Shown: positions 13,287 to 22,492, counted from the stretch's first letter. The stretch: 64,000 bases of DNA from Treponema denticola ATCC 35405 (GCF_000008185.1 NC_002967.9:1860001-1924000), one strand, 5' to 3'. Numbers and translations are program-made. The notes: generated from the letters alone by a model not told the origin.

Positions 13287-14567
13287 TCACATCCTGTCGA
13301 TAGGGCTTTGAATGCCTAGTCCGCCGCGGTTTAGGACATGGGTGTAAACCATAGTAGTTTTAACATCGCTGTGGCCGAGAAGCTCTTGGATGGTGCGGAT
13401 ATCGTAGCCGGCTTCAAGCAGGTGCGTTGCAAATGAGTGGCGGAAAGTGTGACAGCCGATTGGTTTAGGGATACCTGACCTTAAAACAGCTTCATGCAGA
13501 GTACGCTGAATAACCGAAGGATCGATATGGTGGCGCCCTTGCTCGCCGGTTTCTTTGTTACGCCATCGGCGTGCTTGAGGAAACACCCACTGCCATGCCC
13601 AAGCCTTACTGGCATTGGGATATTTTTTTGCAAGAGCAAACGGAAGCGGCACCGAACCGAAACCTTCCTTGCAGTCTGCCTCATGTATAAGGCGGACTTT
13701 TTCCATATGTTTTTGAAGCGGAAATTTAAGAGAAACAGGAAGTACGGTTTTACGGTCTTTCGCACCCTTTCCGCAGTGTACCGTAATTTCGTTTTTCCCA
13801 AAATCAATATCCTGAATCCTTAACCGCAAGGCTTCCATAAGCCGCATTCCGGTTCCGTAAAGCAAACGGATAAGAAGCCCGTAATCGTTTTCAGGCAAAA
13901 GAGAGAATATCTTTGCAGTTTCCTCACGGGTCATTATGGCAGGCAGCTTTTTAGGCTTTTTAGCACGGACTATATTTTCAGGAGTCTTTATAGTTAAGCC
14001 TAATATGTTTTTATATAGAAACAAAAGAGCCGCAAGAGCCTGATTTTGGCTTGAAGCGGCAGCCTTTTCCTTCACTGCAAGACGGCTCACAAAGGCATTT
14101 ATTTCCGTATCGGAAAGAGTTTTAAGATTTTTATTCTTATTTTCACGAATAAAGCGGCTTATCCAATAGCTGTAAGCCTCCATTGTACGCTTACTGTAAT
14201 GTTTGGCAGTAATAACTTCTTCCAACTTATTTAAAATACTCTGAATATCGGTTGCAGTATGATTATTCCTTTCTCCAATAATTTCTGTAGTCAAAGGCTC
14301 AACATCATGAGGCTTTCTATCAGTAAGTCCAGAATCTTTAAGGGTAAAGCCGGAATCCCCTCTGCATAGCCCTTCATTATAAAGATTGTTTAATAAAGTA
14401 TCGCAAGAATTACGGTCGGCAGGAATAATCCAGAAATATCCAGCCGGAATCCAGGCTCTGTTCGGTACTTTTTTTATTGCCTGCAGAATTTTGGAAAAAT
14501 CTTCTCCCTCAGCTTTAAAACGCACCGATAAACGCTCTTTTTCATAAGGCCTAATTTCAATAAACAT
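13287..14567 (-). CDS. intI: Integron integrase (tyrosine recombinase)
   Basis: The protein has 426 residues from the ATG at 14567, seven bases after GGAGG; a longer frame from 14594 adds nine residues. In the longer numbering, the catalytic set is Arg251 ([10 protein letters not shown]), His382-x-x-Arg385 ([11 protein letters not shown]), His408 (GHSD) and Tyr417 (MVYTHV). The integron-specific extra helix region lies at about 305-340 ([36 protein letters not shown]), which separates IntI from XerCD. An N-terminal extension of about 100 residues ([12 protein letters not shown]...[10 protein letters not shown]) precedes the SAM-like domain. It joins attI and attC sites. Gene and cassettes point the same way, the inverted arrangement known from T. 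denticola. Confidence 0.95.
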   Translation of the reverse strand: MFIEIRPYEKERLSVRFKAEGEDFSKILQAIKKVPNRAWIPAGYFWIIPADRNSCDTLLNNLYNEGLCRGDSGFTLKDSGLTDRKPHDVEPLTTEIIGERNNHTATDIQSILNKLEEVITAKHYSKRTMEAYSYWISRFIRENKNKNLKTLSDTEINAFVSRLAVKEKAAASSQNQALAALLFLYKNILGLTIKTPENIVRAKKPKKLPAIMTREETAKIFSLLPENDYGLLIRLLYGTGMRLMEALRLRIQDIDFGKNEITVHCGKGAKDRKTVLPVSLKFPLQKHMEKVRLIHEADCKEGFGSVPLPFALAKKYPNASKAWAWQWVFPQARRWRNKETGEQGRHHIDPSVIQRTLHEAVLRSGIPKPIGCHTFRHSFATHLLEAGYDIRTIQELLGHSDVKTTMVYTHVLNRGGLGIQSPIDRM

Positions 14568-14890
14568 AAAAACCTCCTTAAAAAAGCACAACACACATTT
14601 TTATAACATAGTTTACCCATGGCCTATTATGATGATTCATACTCCCATCCTAATAAACCGAGATAAAAATTTATGCACGGCTATTCAATTCCAATATTTT
14701 AAACAGCACAAAGCATAAAAAAAATTGTAAGAAAGTGCCGACTTCATGCAGCCGAAACATACTATAAGCGGCAGTTTTCTTATGTATAAGTTAATTATTG
14801 CATATTTTTATAGAATATGCAAGTATTTAAGATTTTTTGGGTATTAGAGGAAGAGAAATATTTCTAACTTGCTGTATAAAATTTTACTGA
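14568..14890. other. Intergenic region between intI and a toxin-antitoxin pair
   Basis: No gene is seen in these 323 bases. A GCATATT...AATATGC hairpin (14800-14820) lies downstream of the toxin gene but has no T-run. The intI promoter should be here; I see no convincing -35/-10 pair beyond a TATAAA close to the ribosome site, and no clear LexA-type box. Confidence 0.4.
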
Positions 14891-15262
14891 CTATTTTTCA
14901 ATTGAAGAAAGAGTGATTTTATTATAAGCATTTTTTTTATCATTTGGATGAGGTTCCAATCCTATAATTGTAATATCACCTCTATTCGGACCATATACCC
15001 AAAATATTCTTCCTGCTGCAGGTTTATTATTTTCTAAATAAGATTCCCATACTTTTATTTTATAACGCCTTGTTAATGATTCTATCTCGTGAGATTGTAA
15101 GCCCGGATAATGAGGATCATTTGAAAGTTTTTTAAAACAATTAATCAGTTTTTTAAATAATTCTTTTTCGGCTTTGCTCAATGTGTTTGAATTGTATTTT
15201 TTTTCTAAATTTTCCCAAATTTGTTTCATTTCAGGTATTCCCATACGAATTTTGAACATCAA
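14891..15262 (-). CDS. RelE/ParE-superfamily toxin
   Basis: The 123-residue protein ends in GRIFWVYGPNRGDITIIGLEPHPNDKKNAYNKI, the basic beta-strand and histidine-containing end typical of RelE-like ribosome-dependent mRNases. The N-terminal part is helical (MKQIWENLEKKYNSNTLSKAEKELFKKLINCFKKLSND), with PHYPGLQSHEI as in this subfamily. It overlaps the upstream antitoxin by four bases (ATGA), so the two are translated together. The pair lies outside the integron array: there is no attC on either side. The exact subfamily is uncertain. Confidence 0.75.
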   Translation of the reverse strand: MMFKIRMGIPEMKQIWENLEKKYNSNTLSKAEKELFKKLINCFKKLSNDPHYPGLQSHEIESLTRRYKIKVWESYLENNKPAAGRIFWVYGPNRGDITIIGLEPHPNDKKNAYNKITLSSIEK

Positions 15263-15516
15263 TGAACATCTCCGTAAACAGAAATATCTATAGGATCTGA
15301 AACATCCCCAAAATTAAAATTTTCCATACTTTTATCCATCATACTTAATGTGTTAGAAGAAACAGTAAAAGGCTTTGTTAATTCTCTAGGCTCAAGTACA
15401 ATTGTTCCATCAGCAAATTCTTTAACATTAAAATATTCGAATAAAGCATTCCTTAAAGTAATTCTTTTTTTTGAGTCAATTCTTGCATCATATGATTTTA
15501 CCGGTATTGCCTGCAT
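15259..15516 (-). CDS. Antitoxin of a RelE-like pair (AbrB/MazE-like N-terminus)
   Basis: The 85-residue protein opens with KSYDARIDSKKRITLRNALFEYFNVKEFADGTIVLEPREL, resembling a swapped-hairpin AbrB/MazE-like DNA-binding fold. The rest (TVSSNTLSMMDKSMENFNFGDVSDPIDI) is an acidic tail suited to covering a toxin. GGAGG lies six bases before the ATG. A 14-bp palindrome GTGGGATTTCCCAC at 15535-15548 just upstream is a plausible operator. Family placement is by pattern only. Confidence 0.72.
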   Translation of the reverse strand: MQAIPVKSYDARIDSKKRITLRNALFEYFNVKEFADGTIVLEPRELTKPFTVSSNTLSMMDKSMENFNFGDVSDPIDISVYGDVH

Positions 15517-15534
15517 ATCATACCTCCAATAAAA

Positions 15535-15548
15535 GTGGGATTTCCCAC
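15535..15548 (-). promoter_or_regulatory. Candidate operator palindrome of the RelE-like pair
   Basis: Perfect GTGGGA-TT-TCCCAC palindrome 19 bases upstream of the antitoxin ATG, overlapping the probable 5' end of the message. A TAAAAT box lies just upstream on the minus strand, but I see no good -35. Confidence 0.5.
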
Positions 15549-15986
15549 CGATATTTTAGCACACATAATCAAAAAAAACAAGCCAGAACCACGGACATCC
15601 GTGGCCGAACCAAGCCGGCAATAGGCGAGTCGAGGACGCGAAGCGAATAAAAATAAACCAGTAAAACCAAGCCGTAAATAGAGGGTACAGATACTCGATC
15701 AAAAATATACATCCTTATATATTTTTGATCTTCGAGTTTGTGACAAGCACAAACTCTTTAAGCTGAAACCACCCGCCATCCGTGGCGGGCGCAGGCGTGC
15801 TTTGTGCACGTCGAGGACTGTTTTTTGTTAAGCAACGCAAGAACCACAGCCATCCACGGCCGAGCCAATCCGGCAAGAGGCGAGCCGAGGACGCGAAGCG
15901 AATAAAAATTAACCGCAGGCGTATCTTTGATACGCTGAGGATTAATTTTTATGAAGCGACAAAGTCATCGGCCGCATATTGCCGGA
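15549..15986. repeat. Hairpin-repeat island with a ~75-bp direct repeat
   Basis: No gene is supported. Two imperfect direct repeats lie at about 15587-15661 and 15836-15914; both run GAACCAC-G-CATCC, then CCGGCAA, AGGCGAG, GAGGACGCGAAGCGAAT. Between them is a palindrome GAGTTTGTG-ACAAG-CACAAACTC (15734-15756) and a hairpin CCCGCC-ATCCGT-GGCGGG. Related hairpins recur at 51064-51240 and elsewhere. Confidence 0.65.
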
Positions 15987-17444
15987 TTAGAAGGTGCCGC
16001 CGCCTAGGCGAAACGAAAGACTATACCTCACCTCACCCTTCGTCTTTGAATTGGGACTTAAGGGATAGCTAAAAGAAGGCCCTGTACTCATACTGGCAAA
16101 TTTATATATTCTCCAGTTAAGGGTAAGCTTTGAAAAACCTTCAAGTTCCGATATAGCAAATTGCTGAAAAAAGTTTAGGCTCAACTTATCGGTACCAAGT
16201 TTGTTTTGGCTTATATTAAGAGCTATATAGTGTTGGCCTATATTTCCCATAGCAAAAATATCACCTGAGGCAAGGACTGAAGGATGAGTGTAATTCTTAT
16301 TTTTTATGTGCACAGCAGCCTTTGAAAGAATATCTTGAGGTACATCTGTATTTGAGTACCCGAAGCCGTTATAAAAATATTGTAAAACTATACCGGTATT
16401 GGTGTCGGCATTTGAATAAGAACCGCCTAGTGTTGCCTGAAAAAAGGGCTTGTTTTTTTCGGTATAGGGACTCATATCGGCCTTATAATAGGTATAATCG
16501 CTTCCCCAAGCAAAAACGCCCTCGCCGAAGACGGCAACCTTTCCTGCAATACTGCCCGAAACGGTGGTAATAAGACGAGGAGCTTTTTCGTATTTGTACC
16601 AGCCTCCAAATCCCAATTCCCAGTTACCGACAACAAACTCGCCCTTTGCGGCTCCTGCCGTGTATTTGGGATCATAGCCGTCTCTCTGTTCCGGAGGCAA
16701 CAGGTAGAGCCAGATATTGTGCTGGGTTTTGGGAATTATTATATGGGTTCTTAAAGAAATCCCCCCTTCCCTATCGGCCGTAGGATCTTGAGGATCGATT
16801 CTTGAAATATTTATAACATCGGCAGGACTATAAAAGTAACCGGTTCCCCATTTTACCGCATGTTTCCCAAAACGGAAAAAAGCAATATCCTTAGCGGAAA
16901 AATCCGTGTAAAGCTCTTGAATTTTAATATTTGGGACTCCGCTTACTTCTACAAAAGCAGGTAATTTTAAACCGTTTGGAGGAACAATCGACTTAGGCAC
17001 AAAAGCAGCCCCTTGTCCGGATAAACTCTTCTCGAAAGGGAAGCCGAAAAGGAATTTTCCATAAAGCTTTAAGTCTTCATTGGGGCGTGCATCAAAAAAA
17101 AGGCTTCCGTTTAAGGTTGTGTTAAAGGAACCCTTTCCGTCTTTAAAAGATTTCAGGTAATCATCCTTCTTTGAATAGGGATCTACCCAAGCATAATTTA
17201 TTCCCATTGAAGAACTTAAACTTCCGCCTATTCTCAATTTTTTTGACTCAAGGCTAAGGCTTGCCTTTTCAAGATCTGCCTTAAACTTTAAATTACTCTT
17301 ACTGTCAGAACGGGCTTCTTCGGCAGATATAAGGGTATCTTCATCTCCGCCGAAAAGATCATTTTCCAAATCGGAAGAGTTTTCTTGTGCAAACACAAAA
17401 AAGGGAATAAATAAAACAAAAATAAAAATCGCAATTTTTTTCAT
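15987..17444 (-). CDS. Outer-membrane beta-barrel protein
   Basis: The 485-residue protein has a signal peptide (cleavage after FAQ, residue 20), an acidic N-terminal stretch, and then alternating amphipathic strands rich in aromatic and glycine residues. It ends in VRYSLSFRLGGGTF, with the terminal phenylalanine usual for barrels inserted by BamA. Strand-like repeats such as LKLYGKFLFGF, ELGFGGWYKYEK and QATLGGSYSNADTNTGIVLQYFYNGFGYS support about 14-18 strands. It is the last gene of a minus-strand operon with a LolA-like protein and a FtsX-type ABC transporter, spaced one base from its upstream neighbour. The likely role is the outer-membrane partner of that transporter, which is inference. 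Confidence 0.75.
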   Translation of the reverse strand: MKKIAIFIFVLFIPFFVFAQENSSDLENDLFGGDEDTLISAEEARSDSKSNLKFKADLEKASLSLESKKLRIGGSLSSSMGINYAWVDPYSKKDDYLKSFKDGKGSFNTTLNGSLFFDARPNEDLKLYGKFLFGFPFEKSLSGQGAAFVPKSIVPPNGLKLPAFVEVSGVPNIKIQELYTDFSAKDIAFFRFGKHAVKWGTGYFYSPADVINISRIDPQDPTADREGGISLRTHIIIPKTQHNIWLYLLPPEQRDGYDPKYTAGAAKGEFVVGNWELGFGGWYKYEKAPRLITTVSGSIAGKVAVFGEGVFAWGSDYTYYKADMSPYTEKNKPFFQATLGGSYSNADTNTGIVLQYFYNGFGYSNTDVPQDILSKAAVHIKNKNYTHPSVLASGDIFAMGNIGQHYIALNISQNKLGTDKLSLNFFQQFAISELEGFSKLTLNWRIYKFASMSTGPSFSYPLSPNSKTKGEVRYSLSFRLGGGTF

Positions 17445-17445
17445 A

Positions 17446-18213
17446 TTAGTTTATCTTCTCCAAATAAGCCTTGGTAAAAACTACATCATCAATTTTTGCA
17501 GTGCTGAAGTCTTGAAATATCTGCGTTGTTTTTTCTCCCTTGATAAGCTCATTTATATATATTTGATGTACGGGAAGCGGCATACCTTCAACATTTGCGT
17601 ATTTTGGTATAAGAGTAGTTCTCATGTGTTTTCCGCTCGCACCGTAACTTTCTATTTTTAAAAGGAGGTGTTCGTCTTTTCGTACAAAGAATTTTTCTTG
17701 AGCATAAGCAGCATCCTTTTCCAAAGCCTTAGCAGTTACCGCATAAACCTCATATTTACCCAGCTTTGCTTCTTCAATTTTAAGAATTTCCCAAGCTTGC
17801 CTAAATTGCGACTTTTTATTTACATCGGATAATTTTGTATCGCTGTTTGCCAAATTCCTTTTAAGGGAAGAATGAGTAAACTGATGGGCAATAGGATCAT
17901 AGAACCAAAGGTTCTCCTTTTCCTGTAAATAACCGTTTCCCTTATCGGCTTCGGGAGCCAGCTGAATAAGAGTTGTTTGGTCCTTAGTGTCGCGTCTAAA
18001 GAGTTTAAACTGAACGACTTCCTTAGGCTGATTAGGCTTTTCGACAATCAGTGTAAGAGTGCTTGTAAAATCTTTTTTAAAATTTCCCGTGTCGAAAACT
18101 TTATCCATAATCTTATACATTTCCTCCATTGAGGGAATCTCGGCAAATACCGCAATGCTTACAAGAAAAGCAATGAGTATAATCAATAATTTTTTGTTAA
18201 TAAAATATTTCAT
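17446..18213 (-). CDS. LolA-like outer-membrane lipoprotein-sorting family protein
   Basis: The 255-residue protein starts at the ATG at 18213 after AGGAGAA; a longer frame starts at 18249. It has a signal peptide (KKLLIILIAFLVSIAVFAE). The mature part fits the outer-membrane lipoprotein-sorting/LolA-like group: FTSTLTLIVEKPNQPKEVVQFKLFRRDTKDQTTLIQLAPEADKGNGYLQEKENLWFYDP, then TKLSDVNKKSQFRQAW and ending VKGEKTTQIFQDFSTAKIDDVVFTKAYLEKI. Such proteins carry a lipid or lipoprotein across the periplasm. Between ABC permeases and an outer-membrane barrel it would link the two membranes. Confidence 0.82.
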   Translation of the reverse strand: MKYFINKKLLIILIAFLVSIAVFAEIPSMEEMYKIMDKVFDTGNFKKDFTSTLTLIVEKPNQPKEVVQFKLFRRDTKDQTTLIQLAPEADKGNGYLQEKENLWFYDPIAHQFTHSSLKRNLANSDTKLSDVNKKSQFRQAWEILKIEEAKLGKYEVYAVTAKALEKDAAYAQEKFFVRKDEHLLLKIESYGASGKHMRTTLIPKYANVEGMPLPVHQIYINELIKGEKTTQIFQDFSTAKIDDVVFTKAYLEKIN

Positions 18214-18229
18214 ACATTCTCCTATAACA

Positions 18230-18299
18230 CGATATTTTGTGCAAAGCACAAAACTCGAAAGATAAACAGTAAGGCTGAATTTCTGCCGAACTGTTTATC
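18230..18299 (-). repeat. Two-hairpin intercistronic element (copy 1)
   Basis: On the minus strand, hairpin one is GATAAACAGT...ACTGTTTATC with 10-base arms around 19 bases (18299-18261). Hairpin two follows a few bases later, CGAGTTTTGTGC...GCACAAAATATCG (18257-18230). The 39-base first hairpin recurs with one mismatch at 62398-62436. Both copies lie inside ABC-transporter operons in sense orientation. Confidence 0.72.
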
Positions 18300-18316
18300 G
18301 AATCTCCTATAAAAAC

Positions 18317-19651
18317 TTATTTTCCCGACCTTAAGGCTTCGGCAGGAATCATATTAGCGGCTCTCGAAGCCGAGCCCCTTACAGTAAGCAGGGTTAAACC
18401 CAACATTATCACAAACTTTAAAAAAACTAAAAGAGCGGATAAGTTCCACGCAAAGTATCCGTTTTTGGTAAAGACCGAAAAAGGTGAATCTACAGCTATC
18501 GGAATAAACGAGATAACCTGCATTACAAGAACAGCAAGTACAAAACCGCATACGGCTCCGAATAAGGATAAAAATGAAGCTTCTGCAAGAAAAAGACGCC
18601 TTATATGTTTTCTCATAACACCGCAAGAGCGCATGGTTCCGACTTCCCCCCTTCTTTCATACACAATAATTTTAAAGGTATTTGAAATACCTATCATCGT
18701 AATAACCAAAAGCACAATCAAAATACCGAAACTTATACCGTTTAAGGTATTCATAAAGGTAATAACCTGCGGAGCAAAATCGTAAAAAGTAGCTATGCCG
18801 AATTTGGTTCCCTGCCACTTTCCTTCTTCAAGTTGCTTAAATACATTGCTTGCAGGCTGTGAAGGGCTTATAGTTCGGGCAAGATCCCTGCTTGTAATGG
18901 GATGAGTTTCTGCGATTTTTCTTTCAAGCTGTTGCGCATAAATTTCCTGCATATCGGGATTTTTTAAAAAAAGCGAATATACTTCTATACTGTCTTTTTC
19001 CAATTCCGTAATTTTTTGCAAATAATCAAAATTGATGTAATTTGTGATTCCGCCGAATGAAGAGCGATTTACTGCAATACCTTCTACTTGAAGTTCAATA
19101 ACCGTAAGCTGACCTTGTGATGTCCTAGTTTCAAGTAAAACTATATCGTGCAAGTCTACATTTAAGGTTGCGGCTACCGATTCGGAAAGAAGAATTGCAT
19201 TTTCTTTTTTCATGGCTTCCCAGCTTCCTTCCTTAAAAAGAATACTGTCATGTAAAATTTTTTCTTCATCGAATTTGCAGCCGTCAATTTGAGAGGTAAC
19301 TTCTTTTCCTTCAAATATCAGCTTACCTGATGCACGACTTCTTTTTATGATGTACGTAGTTTCTATTCCTAATTCTTTTACGGTCTTTTCTATAAACTCA
19401 ACATCGTTTTTGTCCATATAAATTTGAGCAGGATCATCCGCCGACTTATCGGGAGCCTTTTTTGAACCTATTATATAGACATGGCCTCCTACGATTTTTG
19501 AAATTTCTCCGGCCATACTGTTTACGGCACCGGAAGTCATGCCGTCCATAAAGATAACGACAAAGAAAGCAAAGGCTATCGCAAAAACCAAAAGAATACT
19601 TCGCCTTTTTTGTCTGTTTAAATTTCTAAATGCTATTTTTAATATATTCAT
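18317..19651 (-). CDS. ABC transporter permease, FtsX/MacB/LolE type
   Basis: The 444-residue protein has an N-terminal membrane helix (RRSILLVFAIAFAFFVVIFM), a periplasmic domain of about 220 residues (MacB-PCD-like), and three C-terminal helices in the FtsX domain: LNGISFGILIVLLVITMIGISNTFKIIV, then the coupling helix YERRGEVGTMRSCGVMRKHIRRLFLAEA, then two more. That layout is shared by LolC/E and MacB. It is downstream of a second permease and an ATPase, so the complex is probably a heterodimeric mechanotransmission-type transporter working on lipoproteins or lipids. Confidence 0.85.
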   Translation of the reverse strand: MNILKIAFRNLNRQKRRSILLVFAIAFAFFVVIFMDGMTSGAVNSMAGEISKIVGGHVYIIGSKKAPDKSADDPAQIYMDKNDVEFIEKTVKELGIETTYIIKRSRASGKLIFEGKEVTSQIDGCKFDEEKILHDSILFKEGSWEAMKKENAILLSESVAATLNVDLHDIVLLETRTSQGQLTVIELQVEGIAVNRSSFGGITNYINFDYLQKITELEKDSIEVYSLFLKNPDMQEIYAQQLERKIAETHPITSRDLARTISPSQPASNVFKQLEEGKWQGTKFGIATFYDFAPQVITFMNTLNGISFGILIVLLVITMIGISNTFKIIVYERRGEVGTMRSCGVMRKHIRRLFLAEASFLSLFGAVCGFVLAVLVMQVISFIPIAVDSPFSVFTKNGYFAWNLSALLVFLKFVIMLGLTLLTVRGSASRAANMIPAEALRSGK

Positions 19652-19666
19652 AATCCATTTCCTTAT

Positions 19667-21187
19667 TTAACGGTTAATTGCTTCAAGAGGACTTATCTTT
19701 AAAGCAAGCCTTACCGGATACCAGTTTGCTGCAAGACCTGCTAAAAGCATTGCAGCCATTGTCCAAACGGCAGAACCGATCGAAATACTTACCCTAATCT
19801 GTTTTCCGCCGAACATAGCTGCAAGTATATCTCCGACCCTGATGTCAAAAGCATTCACAACGGCTGCAGCGATAAGAGCAAGTACCAAGCCGATAAGAAC
19901 ACCTACGCAAGACATAAAAAAAGATTCCGCAAAAAATATCTTTCTTACAAAACCTTTTTTAGCTCCTATGGCCCTCATCGTTCCTATCTCGGAGCTTCTT
20001 TGCATAACGGCGACAACCAGTGTATTCATTATAACGATTAAAACTACTACGGAAAGAATAGCCAGCATTGTAATAAAAAGAATTCTTGTTCCTTCTATTG
20101 CACTGTAATACATTGCCATTCCGCGTTCCCAATTCACAGCTCGAGCGCTTATTCCTTCTTCCTTAAACCAATCATTTAAGGTTTTTATTACGCTTTGAGT
20201 CTTTGAAGAATCTTTAAGCTTTATTACGATATGATGCCAAGCTTCATTGTCGGCTAAGTTAAGCCGATCGCGCAGTTCGGTACTTCCCAAAAGATTTTCA
20301 TAATCAATCTTTGAATTTGAATTCTGTACGGTATCTATAATATCTGCGCCTGAATCATCTGCAAAAAGTTCATCTTCCGATTTTTCTGAAAGGCTTAAAT
20401 CGACGGAATCGGGAATGGCTGCTGCGACTCTTGCTCCCATTGTCATATCGGCAAGTATTCGGGTTGTATCTACATCAAAGTAGGCTATACCGTCTATTGC
20501 CGTATCGGGATGAGCATAATCGAAAAAGCCCGTTATGATAACTTTTTGCTGTCTTGCCTTTCCTGCAAAGGCCGTTACCAAAATCTCGTCTCCCAAGTTT
20601 AAGGGTCTGTCATAATATTTTTCAAACTTTTCTTTTAAATCACGCGGAATCAGAGCAAACTTACCGTTTGATGTTTTAGGATATTCTCCTTCATAAATAT
20701 TAATCGTATCAAAAAGATTTTTATAACTTTCAGGTTCAATTCCTAGAATCTGTGCATAAGGAAGAAAAGACCGGTTTTTGTCTTCGGCCTCCCATGAATC
20801 GGGTAAATCAAGAGCCTTGAGCATACCGCTTGCAAAAACGGAGGGAGTAAGACCTTTTACATCAGGAAGGCTTTCAACCTTGGACTTAACTTTTTCAAAA
20901 GGAACCAGATAGGGCATCTTCGGTGTATCCATGCTGACACTGACTGTCTGAAAAACACCCAAGAGTTGTACCATTACAGTGTCTTTTTCAGGCTTGCCCG
21001 TAATTAAAACATCTCCCGAAAAATCGCTTATACAAACCTCTTGAGTTTGCTGCAATGAAAAATTTAGAATACCGAAACCAAGTATAACCAAAAAAGTTCC
21101 TATTCCTATAAGCGATAAGGTAATAATCATCTTTGCTTTACTCGCAAAAAGATTTTTTACCGCCATTTTAAAAATTGTCTTATTCAT
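19667..21187 (-). CDS. ABC transporter permease, FtsX/MacB/LolC type
   Basis: The 506-residue protein has the same layout as its neighbour: a helix near residues 15-40 (AKMIITLSLIGIGTFLVILGFGIL), a large periplasmic domain up to about 370, and FtsX-type helices with the coupling segment QRSSEIGTMRAIGAKKGFVRKIFFAESFFMS. It ends LALKISPLEAINR, the family tail. Sixteen bases separate it from both neighbours. An acidic insertion (SEKSEDELFADDSGADIID) in the periplasmic domain is unusual. It pairs with the permease at 18317-19651. Confidence 0.85.
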   Translation of the reverse strand: MNKTIFKMAVKNLFASKAKMIITLSLIGIGTFLVILGFGILNFSLQQTQEVCISDFSGDVLITGKPEKDTVMVQLLGVFQTVSVSMDTPKMPYLVPFEKVKSKVESLPDVKGLTPSVFASGMLKALDLPDSWEAEDKNRSFLPYAQILGIEPESYKNLFDTINIYEGEYPKTSNGKFALIPRDLKEKFEKYYDRPLNLGDEILVTAFAGKARQQKVIITGFFDYAHPDTAIDGIAYFDVDTTRILADMTMGARVAAAIPDSVDLSLSEKSEDELFADDSGADIIDTVQNSNSKIDYENLLGSTELRDRLNLADNEAWHHIVIKLKDSSKTQSVIKTLNDWFKEEGISARAVNWERGMAMYYSAIEGTRILFITMLAILSVVVLIVIMNTLVVAVMQRSSEIGTMRAIGAKKGFVRKIFFAESFFMSCVGVLIGLVLALIAAAVVNAFDIRVGDILAAMFGGKQIRVSISIGSAVWTMAAMLLAGLAANWYPVRLALKISPLEAINR

Positions 21188-21203
21188 AATAATTTTCCTA
21201 AGT

Positions 21204-21956
21204 TTAAGCTGAAGCCTTTACATCTTCGAGGATTTGACCGTCCAAAATTTTAATGCGGTGGTTGGTCATATCTACTATCTTTGCATCATGCGTCGAAAAG
21301 ATAAAGGTTGTTTTAAGTTCCCTGTTTACCTCTTTCATAAGCTCCAAAATTTGAATACCGGTCTTTGAGTCAAGGTTTGCAGTGGGCTCATCGGCTAAAA
21401 CTATTTGCGGTTTAGTAGCCAAGGCTCTTGCGATGGCAACCCTCTGCCTTTGACCTCCTGAAAGCTCGTTAGACTTATGGTTCTTCCATTCGCTCAAACC
21501 GACCTTATCTATTAAATAGTTAATCCACTCTTTTTGATTTGCTTTACTCTCTTTTGCCTTTCCAAATAAAAGAGGAAATTCTATATTTTCGTACACATTT
21601 AAAACCGGAACAAGGTTAAAAGATTGAAAAATAAAGCCCAAATACTCGTGGCGGAGTACGGTCATTTTTTTATCCAGTTTGTTGGGAACTTTAACCTTTT
21701 TGTTCTGCTTTTTTAAAAGAGAAGCAAAATCCGATTCCTTATAAATACTCTCATTGTTTATGATGAGCTCCCCACCCGAGGGCGTATCTATTAAACCTAT
21801 CATATTAAGAATGGTCGATTTGCCGGAACCCGAAGGCCCTGAAATTGAAACGAATTCGCCTTGCTCAATGGCGAAATCGATGCCTTTTACGGCTTCAACT
21901 AAAACCTTTCCCAACGGATAGGTCTTCTTTAAGTTTTTAACCTGTACAATATTCAT
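21204..21956 (-). CDS. ABC transporter ATP-binding protein, LolD/MacB type
   Basis: The protein has 250 residues from the ATG at 21956 after GGAGG. Walker A is GPSGSGKST (residues 40-48), the signature LSGGQ (165-169) and Walker B VLADE (186-190), with the H-loop in FIFSTHDAK. Compared with LolD it has a lysine-rich insertion at about residues 71-103 (YKESDFASLLKKQNKKVKVPNKLDKKMTV). It energises the two downstream permeases. It is the first gene of a five-gene operon whose leader contains four stem-loops and a promoter with a palindromic operator at 22314-22355. Confidence 0.9.
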   Translation of the reverse strand: MNIVQVKNLKKTYPLGKVLVEAVKGIDFAIEQGEFVSISGPSGSGKSTILNMIGLIDTPSGGELIINNESIYKESDFASLLKKQNKKVKVPNKLDKKMTVLRHEYLGFIFQSFNLVPVLNVYENIEFPLLFGKAKESKANQKEWINYLIDKVGLSEWKNHKSNELSGGQRQRVAIARALATKPQIVLADEPTANLDSKTGIQILELMKEVNRELKTTFIFSTHDAKIVDMTNHRIKILDGQILEDVKASA

Positions 21957-22370
21957 ACAAAACCTCCAAAAAAAGTTGTACATATTATAGGTAATCTGTA
22001 AAAACCTTGTTAGATTTTTACAGATGCCTTATCAGCAAAGCTGATGGCGAGTTTTTCATAAGTCATTGATACATAAATACTTATGAAAAACATCGCAAAT
22101 AAATCTAAGGAAAACATCGAAAAGCTGAAGTTTTTCGATGTTCATAATATCATAAAAAATTAAAACAAGCATTTACTATAGCTTACATTTTAACTTTCCG
22201 CCTTACATTTCTGTAAGTTTACATATTTTTTACCCGTTTTACCAGTGACAAAAGTCATATTCGGAGCGGTAAATAGTCACTCACTTAATTTAACCGCAAA
22301 TGGTATAACGAGTTATCTAGCTAGATAGTCTACATAAATTCTAATTTTTTGTCAATAAGGTTTAAGATAC
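21957..22370 (-). promoter_or_regulatory. Long structured leader of the LolCDE-like operon
   Basis: No gene is seen. In the minus direction: promoter TTGACA (22355-22350), 17 bases, TAGACT (22332-22327); palindrome TATCTAGCTAGATA (22314-22327) just after it; then four stem-loops, 22142-22113 (AACATCGAAAA arms), 22096-22047 (GTTTTTCATAAGT arms with a bulge), 22045-22031 (ATCAGC-AAA-GCTGAT) and 22024-21995 (TCTGTAAAAA arms). The leader would be about 365 bases long. Confidence 0.55.
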
Positions 22371-22492
22371 TCATATAAATTTTTTTGAATTTAGCAAATT
22401 AATTAGTTCCGGTATAGATTTGGAAGCAATTTCTCATTTGAATATGTCAACATATCGTATATATAGCTTTTATCTCTTTCATTAAGCTGCAT
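22371..22492 (-). pseudogene. Internally deleted HEPN (HepT/DUF86) toxin remnant
   Basis: An ATG at 22492 overlaps the stop of the MNT gene and encodes MQLNERDKSYIYDMLTYSNE, the usual start of HepT/DUF86 HEPN proteins. After about 20 residues it diverges and stops. A second frame just downstream reads EIASKSIPELINLLNSKKF then a stop at 22371, resembling the C-terminal end of the same family. The intervening ~80 residues, including the catalytic RxxxxH motif, are missing. The toxin is therefore dead while its antitoxin gene remains. Confidence 0.62.

Noticed and set aside
14568-14700. LexA-type box upstream of intI
   Set aside because: I looked for a CTGT-type palindrome as in SOS-controlled integrons and found none convincing.
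15782-16072. Plus-strand frame of 96 codons in the repeat island
   Set aside because: It crosses hairpin repeats and overlaps the end of the beta-barrel gene; the product is arginine-rich low-complexity text.
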